A DNA stretch of 7,202 nucleotides, taken from contig JAHJDK010000105.1 in the NCBI GenBank assembly GCA_018812505.1, positions 1 to 7,202 of the forward strand, written 5' to 3'. The first letter of the stretch is position 1. Each line of letters opens with the position of its first letter. Shown piece by piece: positions 1 to 6,400 of the stretch. This stretch comes from Nanobdellota archaeon (GTDB lineage Archaea; Nanobdellota; Nanobdellia; Woesearchaeales; GCA-2686295). The notes below the pieces were generated by a model. The model saw only the letters and a list, made by a program, of their open reading frames with translations. It did no database searches and had not been told where the DNA came from. Made by a program: the position numbers and the translations under genes.

Positions 1-282
1 AAAACAGTTGGTGCTTATGCAGAAGAAACAGTTAACATTTATTTCAAAGAAGAGTTAGAATCGGGAAAAATTGTGTTTGACCATATAAATGGCGAATTAT
101 CAGAAAATAAAGATTTAGTGATAAAATATGGTGCAACAGGTTCCTCATTATGGCTTGGAACTTACAAAGGAGATGATTTCAAAGCTGAAGAAAATACTAA
201 TGTATGGTATAAAATAAATGACAAACAAGGTTATATTACTTATCTTAAAGATGTTATTGAACAAAAACTTGCAGGTAATTAA
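1..282 (+). CDS. ArsF-like thioredoxin-fold protein, C-terminal part (5' end outside window)
   Basis: The reading frame is open from base 1 and ends at TAA 280-282, giving 93 residues of a longer protein. A GTG at base 73 is not needed as a start, because coding continues upstream of it (visible start Lys-Thr-Val-Gly-Ala-Tyr-Ala-Glu-Glu-Thr). The visible part fits the end of the ArsF family (the protein that accompanies ArsG in arsEFG-type clusters). It has an acidic helix, a strand with Val-Phe-Asp-His-Ile-Asn, a KYGATGSSL segment like the one before the cis-Pro region of thioredoxin folds, then a Val-Trp-Tyr-Lys-Ile strand and a final helix. The family's CxxC would lie just upstream of the left edge, so it cannot be checked. 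The gene ends two bases before the ArsG-like gene, so the two are surely co-transcribed. The likely role is an extracytoplasmic or membrane-anchored thiol-redox partner of the next protein. The family call rests on remembered patterns and on the neighbour. Confidence 0.62.
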   Translation, partial: KTVGAYAEETVNIYFKEELESGKIVFDHINGELSENKDLVIKYGATGSSLWLGTYKGDDFKAEENTNVWYKINDKQGYITYLKDVIEQKLAGN

Positions 283-284
283 AA

Positions 285-995
285 ATGAGTTTTATGGCAT
301 TCATGGAAACTATGGGCACAAGCAACATACCTATTATTGCAGCATTTTTTATAGGTTTAATGACTGCAATAAGTCCTTGTCCATTAGCAACAAATATCAC
401 AGCAATAGCTTATGCTTCTAAAAGGATTGATAATAGTAAACATACAATCATAGTAGGATTTATTTATACTTTAGGAAGAATGCTCACTTATGTTTTAATT
501 GCTTCAGCAGTAGTATGGTTTGGATTAAACACTCAAACAATAGCTTTATTTTTGCAAAAATATGGTGACAAACTACTTGGGCCATTATTACTGATTATAG
601 GAATTATCATGCTTGACATAATAAAATTAAAGTTCTTTAAATCAACTGACCGAATTGCAAGATTAAAAGAAAAGCTAGCAGGTAAAGGTCTTATGGGAAG
701 TTTTTTACTTGGAGTAATATTTGCATTAGCGTTTTGTCCATTTAGTGCAGTATTATTTTTTGGAATGCTAATACCAATCGCTTTGAAAGCAGGAGATGGA
801 ATAATTATACCATCAGTCTTTGCATTTGCAACAGGGTTGCCTGTTATAATCTTTTCATTCATACTTGTTTATAGTGTTTCAAAACTTGGCAAGATTATGA
901 ATAAAATCAGCACTTTTGAAAAGTGGACAAGAAAAATAGTTGCAGCAATATTCATAATTGTAGGGCTATATTATATTGGGATAATGGTGTTTTAG
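285..995 (+). CDS. ArsG-family / CcdA-DsbD-like membrane transporter
   Basis: This is a 236-residue, very hydrophobic protein with about six membrane segments (near residues 15-38, 52-76, 98-115, 136-160, 168-195 and 216-234). Cys32 lies in a Ser-Pro-Cys-Pro-Leu motif in the first segment and Cys151 in Ala-Phe-Cys-Pro-Phe-Ser-Ala in the fourth. This paired-cysteine layout is that of the CcdA/DsbD core, which carries reducing equivalents across the membrane. The motifs Pro-Leu-Ala-Thr-Asn-Ile-Thr-Ala-Ile-Ala-Tyr and Gly-Arg-Met-Leu-Thr-Tyr are typical of the ArsG branch, named from a bacterial aromatic-arsenical efflux operon. The ATG at 285 was chosen because AGGT (273-276) lies eight bases upstream and the preceding gene ends at 282; ATGs at 294, 303 and 312 are alternatives. 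The next gene starts three bases after the stop. Electron transfer to the ArsF-like neighbour is at least as likely as direct substrate export. The substrate is not shown by the sequence. Confidence 0.82.
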   Translation: MSFMAFMETMGTSNIPIIAAFFIGLMTAISPCPLATNITAIAYASKRIDNSKHTIIVGFIYTLGRMLTYVLIASAVVWFGLNTQTIALFLQKYGDKLLGPLLLIIGIIMLDIIKLKFFKSTDRIARLKEKLAGKGLMGSFLLGVIFALAFCPFSAVLFFGMLIPIALKAGDGIIIPSVFAFATGLPVIIFSFILVYSVSKLGKIMNKISTFEKWTRKIVAAIFIIVGLYYIGIMVF

Positions 996-998
996 AAA

Positions 999-2114
999 AT
1001 GGAAAGAAAAGAATGGAGTATTTTAACATGGATAATAGGAATATTTGCAGTATTTTATTTTGTACCATATCAAAGTGGATGGTTCAATAATTCTATAGTA
1101 AGTGGGGTAAATCTACTTAATGAGTATGCAAAACAGCATGTGCTTACTTGCTTGGTGCCTGCATTGTTCATCGCAGGAGCCATAGGTGTATTCATCAAAA
1201 AAGATGCAGTTCTAAAATATTTAGGTCCAAAAGCAACTAAATGGAAATCCTATGGGATCGCTTCTATTTCAGGAGCCATACTCGCAGTTTGTTCTTGTAC
1301 AATTCTACCATTATTTGCAGGCATAAGAAAGCGAGGAGCTGGAATCGGACCTGCAATAACATTCTTATTTTCAGGACCAGCAATTAATATTGCTGCTATA
1401 TTCATGACTATGAGTGTTTTAGGATTTAAAATTGGAATTGCGAGAGTTAGCGCAGCCATTCTACTATCAATACTTGTTGGATTATCTATGGCTTTAATTT
1501 TTAGAGAAAAAATTGCTGAAGGAGGATTATTCATCCAAAAAGAAGAAAGTGCCAAAATTTCAAAATATGCAATTGGAATATTCTTTGCTTTAATGGTTGG
1601 AATATTAATTGTTAATGGATTACAAATAAACCAAACCATAAAATACTATTTAATGGGCTTATTATCATTAGGAGTTGTAGGTATTGCAGCATTCAAACTA
1701 AACAAAAAAACTGTTAGTGAATGGCTCAATGAAACCTGGAGCTTCTCAAAACTAATACTGCCACTACTATTCATAGGAGTATTTGTTGCAGGATTCATAA
1801 TGCCTTTATTACCAGAAAGTATCATTACACATTTAGTCGGAAGCAACACAATCATAGGAAATGTAATTGCATCAATTTTCGGAGCATTCATGTATTTTTC
1901 AACACTAACAGAAATACCAATATTACAAGCACTCATGACTAAAGGAATGCATTCAGGACCTGCACTCGCATTACTATTAGCAGGACCTTCACTGAGTCTG
2001 CCAAACATGTTAGTAGTAAGAGGAGTGTTGGGAACAAAGAAAACAGCAGTTTATGTGGGGTTAGTTATTATCTATGCAACCATTGGCGGGTTGATATTTG
2101 GAAGCATAATTTAA
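999..2114 (+). CDS. ArsP-type permease (COG0701, putative metal/organoarsenical efflux)
   Basis: This 371-residue polytopic protein has two related halves. In the first, residues 88-125 carry Cys98-Ser-Cys100-Thr-x-x-Leu-Pro104, then Gly-Ile-Arg-Lys-Arg-Gly-Ala-Gly and Phe-Ser-Gly-Pro-Ala-Ile-Asn. In the second, the matching stretch has Ser-Thr-Leu-Thr-Glu305-Ile-Pro307, then Lys-Gly-Met-His-Ser-Gly-Pro-Ala and Ala-Gly-Pro-Ser-Leu-Ser-Leu-Pro-Asn. This duplicated pattern defines the ArsP/COG0701 permeases, whose studied members export trivalent organoarsenicals; others are annotated as copper/zinc or unknown permeases. Only the first half keeps the cysteine pair, which could bind a soft metal or metalloid. 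Roughly eight to ten membrane helices are visible, with a basic/acidic loop near residues 165-190. It is the last gene of the plus-strand operon, starts three bases after the ArsG-like stop, and has no clear Shine-Dalgarno of its own, so translation is probably coupled. Family assignment is firm; substrate is inferred from the operon. Confidence 0.85.
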   Translation: MERKEWSILTWIIGIFAVFYFVPYQSGWFNNSIVSGVNLLNEYAKQHVLTCLVPALFIAGAIGVFIKKDAVLKYLGPKATKWKSYGIASISGAILAVCSCTILPLFAGIRKRGAGIGPAITFLFSGPAINIAAIFMTMSVLGFKIGIARVSAAILLSILVGLSMALIFREKIAEGGLFIQKEESAKISKYAIGIFFALMVGILIVNGLQINQTIKYYLMGLLSLGVVGIAAFKLNKKTVSEWLNETWSFSKLILPLLFIGVFVAGFIMPLLPESIITHLVGSNTIIGNVIASIFGAFMYFSTLTEIPILQALMTKGMHSGPALALLLAGPSLSLPNMLVVRGVLGTKKTAVYVGLVIIYATIGGLIFGSII

Positions 2115-2145
2115 TTATTTCTAAAAGGTTCCTACAGGCACACAG

Positions 2146-2151
2146 AAAAAA
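2146..2151 (-). terminator. Candidate T-tract terminator for the small membrane protein gene
   Basis: Six consecutive T on the minus strand lie 27 bases past the stop of the gene ending at 2178. Archaeal RNA polymerase ends transcripts at T-runs without needing a hairpin. The 63-base gap (2115-2177) between converging genes holds nothing else recognisable, and no comparable T-run is seen on the plus strand for the permease operon, whose end is therefore unclear. Confidence 0.4.
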
Positions 2152-2177
2152 CTACTAATTTCATAAATGTGACAGAG

Positions 2178-2390
2178 TTACTTTCTATTTCTAATAAGAT
2201 GAACAATACTGTACACAGCCAATACCAAAACATAGATTGGAATGACAAAAATCACGATGATAAAGAAAAAAACTTCTTCCACACCTAATAATCCACTGAT
2301 AAGGTTGTGAAGCATAATAGAAACAAAGCCTGCAACAACAACTATCCAAAGCTTTCTCCAACTGAACAACAACAAGTCTACGAATTTCAT
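2178..2390 (-). CDS. Small two-helix membrane protein, function unknown
   Basis: I do not recognise this 70-residue protein. A short amphipathic start with Ser-Trp-Arg-Lys at 10-13 leads into a first membrane segment at about 14-35 and a second, strongly aliphatic one at about 40-63. A basic tail (His-Leu-Ile-Arg-Asn-Arg-Lys) follows. Positive charges at both ends place N- and C-termini in the cytoplasm by the positive-inside rule. A Val-Glu-Glu between the helices would face outside. It is likely a real gene: a good box A is centred 26 bases before the ATG, a T-run follows the stop, and the frame fills a gap between two solid genes. There is no Shine-Dalgarno, consistent with a leaderless message. 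Having its own promoter, it need not be linked in function to the ACT-domain gene upstream of it. Confidence 0.6.
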   Translation of the reverse strand: MKFVDLLLFSWRKLWIVVVAGFVSIMLHNLISGLLGVEEVFFFIIVIFVIPIYVLVLAVYSIVHLIRNRK

Positions 2391-2410
2391 AAAGAAGAAT
2401 ATGCGAATAT

Positions 2411-2421
2411 AATATATAAAA
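2411..2421 (-). promoter_or_regulatory. Box A (TATA element) for the small membrane protein gene
   Basis: Read on the minus strand the sequence is TTTTATATATT, close to the archaeal box A consensus, preceded by a purine-rich CCAAAAA that could serve as BRE. Its centre is 26 bases from the ATG at 2390, which places the transcript start at or next to the start codon, so the message is probably leaderless. Confidence 0.65.
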
Positions 2422-2435
2422 TTTTTGGAAAAGAG

Positions 2436-2446
2436 TGCCCCGAGCG
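2436..2446 (+). repeat. GC-rich intergenic motif, copy 1 (TGCCCCGAGCG)
   Basis: An 11-base GC-rich block stands in an AT-rich gap, just after the stop of the ACT-domain gene and before the box A of the next gene. It matches 10 of 11 bases with 6401-6411. Its reverse strand reads like the 3' acceptor strand of a tRNA (TCGGGGCA), but no T-arm precedes it, so it is not part of a tRNA gene. The role is unknown. Confidence 0.45.
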
Positions 2447-2450
2447 AACT

Positions 2451-3083
2451 TTATCTCTGTAATCTCTTCAAGACCTCGTATGCTTTTAGAACGTATTCTT
2501 CTTTTATGTAAAGCAGGAGTTCAGGGCTTGCTGTCAACAACTCACTTATCACGATGTCATTTATTGCAAGCTCTCTAGTGATTGCAGACACTATTCCTTT
2601 TGTGATTATGCTTTCATCAGAAAATATCATGCTTATCTCTGAGATTTTATCTCGTTTTTCATTACGCTTGTAATGTTCTGTCAGGCTTTTTACTTTACTT
2701 TCGTTTTTCTTATCCAGGAATACTTTTATTGTTGAAGAGCCTACAACTATTTTTAGAACATCCCCTTGGTCATAATTCGTACCTGCAACCAGTTCAGACA
2801 ATTTTATCAGCAATGTTTTTTCTTTTTCAAAGTCAAGTATCAATATATCATCTTTGATACCCATCCTGAATTGCTTGAACAAGTCCTTTTCTTCCTTTGG
2901 TATCTTGAATTCAAATCTTCGAAGCATAGCTATAACTGCTTCAAACTGGTTGTTCTTTGCAATTTTGTTTTGTATCAAGTACCTTGCAAGTGACCTTCGA
3001 TTAACTAATCCTTGTGCGTAGCACTTCTCTATCTCTGGCTTTTTGCTTAATAAATGCCTGAAATTTTGTTCTATTTGTGACAT
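2451..3083 (-). CDS. ACT-domain protein, predicted amino-acid-responsive regulator (COG2150-like)
   Basis: The 210-residue protein has an N-terminal helical part in which residues 24-56 (Gly-Leu-Val-Asn-Arg-Arg-Ser-Leu-Ala-Arg-Tyr-Leu-Ile, then an Ala-Met-Leu-Arg-Arg-Phe helix) look like a winged-helix DNA-binding unit. A middle beta-rich stretch at about 76-125 may be a worn ACT-like domain. The C-terminal ACT domain at about 148-208 shows the usual strand, Lys-Gly-Ile-Val-Ser-Ala-Ile, helix, Asn-Asp-Ile-Val-Ile-Ser-Glu strand, and a closing Glu-Glu-Tyr-Val-Leu-Lys-Ala-Tyr-Glu-Val-Leu helix. This arrangement matches archaeal COG2150, described as a predicted regulator of amino-acid metabolism; the ligand has not been defined. 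The ATG at 3083 is supported by a box A 27 bases upstream. It is transcribed away from the phosphotransferase gene across a 105-base shared gap, so it may control itself or that operon. The family call is fairly secure; DNA binding is inferred. Confidence 0.72.
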   Translation of the reverse strand: MSQIEQNFRHLLSKKPEIEKCYAQGLVNRRSLARYLIQNKIAKNNQFEAVIAMLRRFEFKIPKEEKDLFKQFRMGIKDDILILDFEKEKTLLIKLSELVAGTNYDQGDVLKIVVGSSTIKVFLDKKNESKVKSLTEHYKRNEKRDKISEISMIFSDESIITKGIVSAITRELAINDIVISELLTASPELLLYIKEEYVLKAYEVLKRLQR

Positions 3084-3106
3084 AAATAATATGAAAATGA
3101 CTTTTC

Positions 3107-3114
3107 TTAATAAA
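3107..3114 (-). promoter_or_regulatory. Box A for the ACT-domain gene
   Basis: On the minus strand this reads TTTATTAA, preceded by purine-rich GAAAGC that could act as BRE. The centre is about 27 bases from the ATG at 3083, so the message is probably leaderless. It lies 23 bases from the plus-strand box A of the divergent gene, close enough for one bound regulator to affect both. Confidence 0.5.
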
Positions 3115-3136
3115 GCTTTCTATTTATGACATAACC

Positions 3137-3144
3137 TTTAAGTA
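3137..3144 (+). promoter_or_regulatory. Box A for the phosphotransferase-phosphatase operon
   Basis: TTTAAGTA followed by TATG is a plausible box A. Its centre is 26-27 bases before position 3167, the expected transcript start. That position is an ATG, but in a different frame from the long gene starting at 3189. This is the only box A-like element I see in front of the operon. Confidence 0.5.
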
Positions 3145-3166
3145 TATGAAAGAAAACCAATCAAAC

Positions 3167-3229
3167 ATGATAACAACAAATAGCATAGGTGGTTGCCAAT
3201 GGCAACAGCGAAATTATTTCTCTAGATAA
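3167..3229 (+). other. Short out-of-frame ORF at the predicted transcript start (possible true start of the phosphotransferase)
   Basis: ATG at 3167 opens 20 codons and stops at 3227-3229, inside the long gene. It sits exactly where a leaderless start is expected from the box A at 3137-3144. Skipping one base near 3191 would join it to the long frame as Met-Ile-Thr-Thr-Asn-Ser-Ile-Gly-Val-Ala-Asn-Gly. It is therefore either an upstream ORF, chance, or the displaced start of the large gene after a one-base insertion or sequencing error. Confidence 0.3.
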
Positions 3230-5747
3230 TATTATATCAACGCAAAAAATTGGAGGAAAAGCGACAAACCTAGGTATTCTGAAACAAGCAGGATTTAATG
3301 TTCCAGAAGGAATAGCAGTTCCATATTTTTTTTATGAGGATTACATTAAAAATGGCTCACTAGACCCCGCATTAATCACACAAATATTGAACAACTTCAC
3401 AAATGATACACTATTAGCAGTAAGAAGCTCCGGAAATGTTGAAGATTCATTAAGGCTTAGCTTTGCAGGACAATTCAACACAACACTCAACGTAGAGAAA
3501 AAACAGTTAGCAGAAGCAATTATCGACAGTTATAATTCTGCAAGGGATTATGAAAGGAATGGATACGGAAAAGATAACCCTGACATTCTGATGGGATTAG
3601 TAGTTCAGGAAATGATTGACCCATTATACTCAGGAGTCATTTTCACCCTTGATCCAACAACAGGAGACCATAACACAATAGTCATCAACTACAAAGAAGG
3701 ACTGGGAGAATATCTTGTTTCAGGAAAAGTCACAGGGACAGTTCTGAAACTAGACAAGAATAATCCTACAACTACCTATAATCACCTGCCAGAAAACATT
3801 GTAAAAGAAATAGTATATATCTCAGGTAAAGTAGAAGAGCTATTCGACTTTCCACAAGACATAGAATTCGCAGTTTCAAAAAATGGATTGCATCTGCTAC
3901 AATCAAGGCCAATTACTTCTTATTCACTTAACACTATAGAAGTAATAAAGCAAGAAAAACAAATAATAGAGAAACTAGTGGCTAAAGAAGAAAAACTGTT
4001 CAATTTGGAAACAATATTCAGCAACAGCAACATTATAGAGAATTTTCCTGAGCCGACACCAATGGGTCTTGAAATATTCAATCATATATTTACAGGAACA
4101 AAAGAAATTCCAGGAGCAATTCAGTTAGGAAGAAATGATTTTGGATATAATTGCGGGAAAGAAACATTCCAAAACAGTCTTTTTAGAATGATATGTGGCA
4201 AGCCATTTATGGATTTTGTAGTGGATTCATTAACATTTAGAATCAAAGGAATTACACTGGAAGACTACTTATCAGGATTTACAGCCGATTACCTGCAACA
4301 AGTTAGAGAAGACAATTCAAAAGGAAACTATCCTGAAGGGGGATTATACATTCAGCACCCAAGCAAAGAATTTCTTATCAAACGATTCGGAGAAGAAAAA
4401 GGAAACCAATATCACACAGCGTATCAGGAATTCCATAAACAAATAAAAGAAAAAGAGAAAACATTCTATCTAGAATTTACAAATGAACTCGAGCCTTCAA
4501 TAAGCAAGTTATACAAAGAAGAATTAAAGATAGACTTCAACGATTTAAGCACAGAAGAACTAGTCATGAAGTTCAACGAATATCTTGAAGTGTTGAGAAC
4601 CAGGACCTGCGTTGACTTTGTAAAAGTAGCCAGACTTGCATTTTTTGGCTATGACCGTCTAAAGAACAATATTGAACAATTTGTAAAAACACTTGGACCA
4701 TCTTTTCTTAAAAAAAAATTGAAAGGAGAAATCGAACCAGAAATCAACATAGATTCACTTGATAAGCAAACATTGGTTAAATACACTCTTGACATACTGT
4801 TGCAGGCAAAACCTGACAACATTATCAATGAAACAGAGCGGCTTGGAATCGCATTAAACGAATTGATAACCAATCAATTATCAGTTGATGAATTCATTCT
4901 TAGATACGGACATGTTGGTCAACTGGAAATAAGCCTACCAAGATACGCAGAGGAAAAAGAATATTTTAGCAACCTTCAAAAACAAGAATCAACAGAGAAC
5001 GAAAGTAAAAAAACCTTGGCAGGATTTCAGTTCAGAAAGGAACTGGCAGAACAAATGCTATTAATAGGAGCCACAAAAGAAGAAATAAACAACTTCATCT
5101 ATGATGCAGAGATGGCAAACATCTACCTTCCCCTACGTGAAACTGCCAAGATGTCATACTTCAAGATCCATTATCTAGTAAAGAAATGTTTGACCTGTCT
5201 AAGTGAAAAATGTGGACTTGAAGGAAATGAAATTTACATGCTAAAACCATTAGAACTTTCTGAACTAATTGAAAACTTCAACAAAACGTTTCAAAAAATA
5301 AAATACAGAGAGGCACAGCAGGAGGCATACAAGGAGATTGATCTTACCTCACTCATCTTTAAAGATACAAAGATAAAAAGAATTGACTTTGACCAAAACA
5401 ATGGATATTACCTGTCAATCCCTGGCGAAGCAGTAAGAAGAGGAATGGCTGAAGGAATAAGCCTTGTTGCAAGAACAAATATTGAGCTTGTAAAGAAATA
5501 TGCTGAGTATGTCAGGGAAGGAATTGAAAACATAATAGGTGTGTTTCCGGCAATGGATCCAAGTTACGGCACTCGCAGCAATTTTTCAGGGCTTATCACA
5601 CAGTATGGCGGACCATTAGCACACGCAGCAATCATTGCTCGTGACCAAAAGATACCATACTTGACAAACGTGCAGATTGGAAAATTACCTGATAAAACAA
5701 AAATTCTTATAGATGGAACAGAAGGAATGGTGTATGTGAAAAAATGA
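3189..5747 (+). CDS. PEP-synthase-like / rifampin-phosphotransferase-like ATP-dependent phosphotransferase
   Basis: Three regions are visible in 852 residues. Residues 1-245 are the ATP-binding part of the PEP synthase/PPDK family: Gly-Gly-Lys24 with Asn-Leu-Gly, Val-Arg79-Ser-Ser-Gly-Asn-Val-Glu-Asp-Ser, Phe-Ala-Gly-Gln, Val-Gln-Glu-Met-Ile, and Gln238-Ser-Arg-Pro-Ile-Thr. Residues 285-720 are a mostly helical middle domain opening with Asn-Phe-Pro-Glu-Pro-Thr-Pro-Met. Residues 730-852 are the swivelling phosphohistidine domain, with GGPLAHAAIIAR and catalytic His812. The PEP/pyruvate barrel of true PEP synthase is absent. This order and length match rifampin phosphotransferase, in which ATP charges the His and a middle domain holds the acceptor. 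The acceptor here is unknown, and rifampin is only an analogy. GTG at 3189 is the first start after an in-frame TAG at 3186 and lacks a Shine-Dalgarno, so the true start is uncertain. The last codons overlap the phosphatase gene by four bases. Confidence 0.8.
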   Translation: MVANGNSEIISLDNIISTQKIGGKATNLGILKQAGFNVPEGIAVPYFFYEDYIKNGSLDPALITQILNNFTNDTLLAVRSSGNVEDSLRLSFAGQFNTTLNVEKKQLAEAIIDSYNSARDYERNGYGKDNPDILMGLVVQEMIDPLYSGVIFTLDPTTGDHNTIVINYKEGLGEYLVSGKVTGTVLKLDKNNPTTTYNHLPENIVKEIVYISGKVEELFDFPQDIEFAVSKNGLHLLQSRPITSYSLNTIEVIKQEKQIIEKLVAKEEKLFNLETIFSNSNIIENFPEPTPMGLEIFNHIFTGTKEIPGAIQLGRNDFGYNCGKETFQNSLFRMICGKPFMDFVVDSLTFRIKGITLEDYLSGFTADYLQQVREDNSKGNYPEGGLYIQHPSKEFLIKRFGEEKGNQYHTAYQEFHKQIKEKEKTFYLEFTNELEPSISKLYKEELKIDFNDLSTEELVMKFNEYLEVLRTRTCVDFVKVARLAFFGYDRLKNNIEQFVKTLGPSFLKKKLKGEIEPEINIDSLDKQTLVKYTLDILLQAKPDNIINETERLGIALNELITNQLSVDEFILRYGHVGQLEISLPRYAEEKEYFSNLQKQESTENESKKTLAGFQFRKELAEQMLLIGATKEEINNFIYDAEMANIYLPLRETAKMSYFKIHYLVKKCLTCLSEKCGLEGNEIYMLKPLELSELIENFNKTFQKIKYREAQQEAYKEIDLTSLIFKDTKIKRIDFDQNNGYYLSIPGEAVRRGMAEGISLVARTNIELVKKYAEYVREGIENIIGVFPAMDPSYGTRSNFSGLITQYGGPLAHAAIIARDQKIPYLTNVQIGKLPDKTKILIDGTEGMVYVKK

Positions 5748-6337
5748 AAAGGATAATCTTTATACGACACGGATACTTGGAAGGTAAGTTTGATGACTAT
5801 TCAAAACTACTATTTGAGGACATTGAAAAATTACTGATAAGGGAACTTTGCCCAAACATAAATTATGAAAAGACAAAGTTCTTACTAGAAGAAAAAACAT
5901 TATTACAAGAAATAGACATGATAATAAGCTCACAAGAGAACAGAAGTATACAAACAGCAAAGATTATCCAAGAACTAAATCCAGTGCATCATATTATATC
6001 CTCTAACCTTAACGAGATAAAATTTAGAAGAGGAATCATAGAAAAAGAAGATATTGAGCAAGAAGATTTTCATTATCTAAGGAAAAAAATACTGACAAGC
6101 ATTTACAACTCAAATTTTTCAGAAAAATTCTACGATGTAAAAAATCGTTTTTTGAAGTTTTTAGAATTCACCAAAACAATAGAGCATGACAATATTCTGT
6201 GTGTAACACACGGCTGGTTTATGAGGATAATAGAACTCTACAAAGAAAAAGGTTCTCTTGAAAACATAAACCTGAATGAACTTTTAGAAGTGAGACCTGC
6301 AAAGTTTCTAGACACCATAGAAATTCACCCTCTATAA
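5744..6337 (+). CDS. Histidine phosphatase superfamily (phosphoglycerate-mutase-like) protein
   Basis: This 197-residue protein carries the family's catalytic set: Arg8-His9-Gly10 directly after the first strand, Ser-Ser-Gln-Glu-Asn-Arg67 with Gln-Thr-Ala, Glu91 in Asn-Glu-Ile-Lys-Phe, and the second His156 in Val-Thr-His-Gly-Trp-Phe. His9 would form the phospho-enzyme and Glu91 act as proton donor. Members are mostly phosphatases of small molecules, some mutases. Length is normal for a compact phosphatase, and the Arg-Gly-Ile after Glu91 departs from the usual Gly-x-x-Glu-Gly of the mutase branch, so a phosphatase is more likely. No signal peptide is seen, so it is cytoplasmic. The ATG overlaps the phosphotransferase stop as ATGA, with GTGA four bases upstream as a possible Shine-Dalgarno, implying translational coupling. 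The pairing suggests it acts on the phosphotransferase product or on a related metabolite; this is inference. Confidence 0.85.
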   Translation: MKRIIFIRHGYLEGKFDDYSKLLFEDIEKLLIRELCPNINYEKTKFLLEEKTLLQEIDMIISSQENRSIQTAKIIQELNPVHHIISSNLNEIKFRRGIIEKEDIEQEDFHYLRKKILTSIYNSNFSEKFYDVKNRFLKFLEFTKTIEHDNILCVTHGWFMRIIELYKEKGSLENINLNELLEVRPAKFLDTIEIHPL

Positions 6338-6343
6338 CTCACA

Positions 6344-6349
6344 TTTTTT
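6344..6349 (+). terminator. Candidate T-tract terminator of the phosphotransferase operon
   Basis: Six T follow the phosphatase stop by seven bases, the usual form of an archaeal transcript end. No hairpin lies directly before it. Confidence 0.45.
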
Positions 6350-6363
6350 ATAGTGCTTTAGTT

Positions 6364-6383
6364 GGGTAATAAGATTTATACCC
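6364..6383 (+). other. Predicted hairpin in the convergent intergenic region
   Basis: GGGTA at 6364-6368 pairs with TACCC at 6379-6383. Inside it TAA (6370-6372) pairs with TTA (6376-6378) around a GAT loop, leaving one bulged A, for eight base pairs in all. It lies between the T-tract of the upstream operon and the GC-rich motif at 6401. It could be a processing or terminator structure, or part of a small RNA; nothing in the sequence decides this. Confidence 0.35.
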
Positions 6384-6400
6384 TAATTATACAAATAAAA

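Noticed and set aside
218..421. 67-codon frame spanning the ArsF/ArsG junction
   Set aside because: It overlaps two genes in another frame, has no Shine-Dalgarno, and its product looks like a frame-shifted read of both.
533..862. Long open frame opposite the ArsG-like gene
   Set aside because: It mirrors a strongly supported membrane-protein gene, has no recognisable domain or promoter, and its Pro/Asn-rich make-up is typical of an antisense shadow.
1250..2008. Two long open frames opposite the ArsP-type permease
   Set aside because: They are complements of well conserved permease motifs, with no independent signal for expression.
2427..2446. Possible tRNA 3' half on the minus strand (TTCGCTCGGGGCA)
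   Set aside because: The acceptor-like end is present, but the 17 bases before it do not form a T-arm and lie partly in the ACT gene's final codons; no D or anticodon arm is found.
3189..5747. Classical PEP synthase or pyruvate phosphate dikinase of gluconeogenesis
   Set aside because: The C-terminal PEP/pyruvate barrel is absent and the His domain is at the extreme C-terminus, so the central-metabolism reaction is unlikely.
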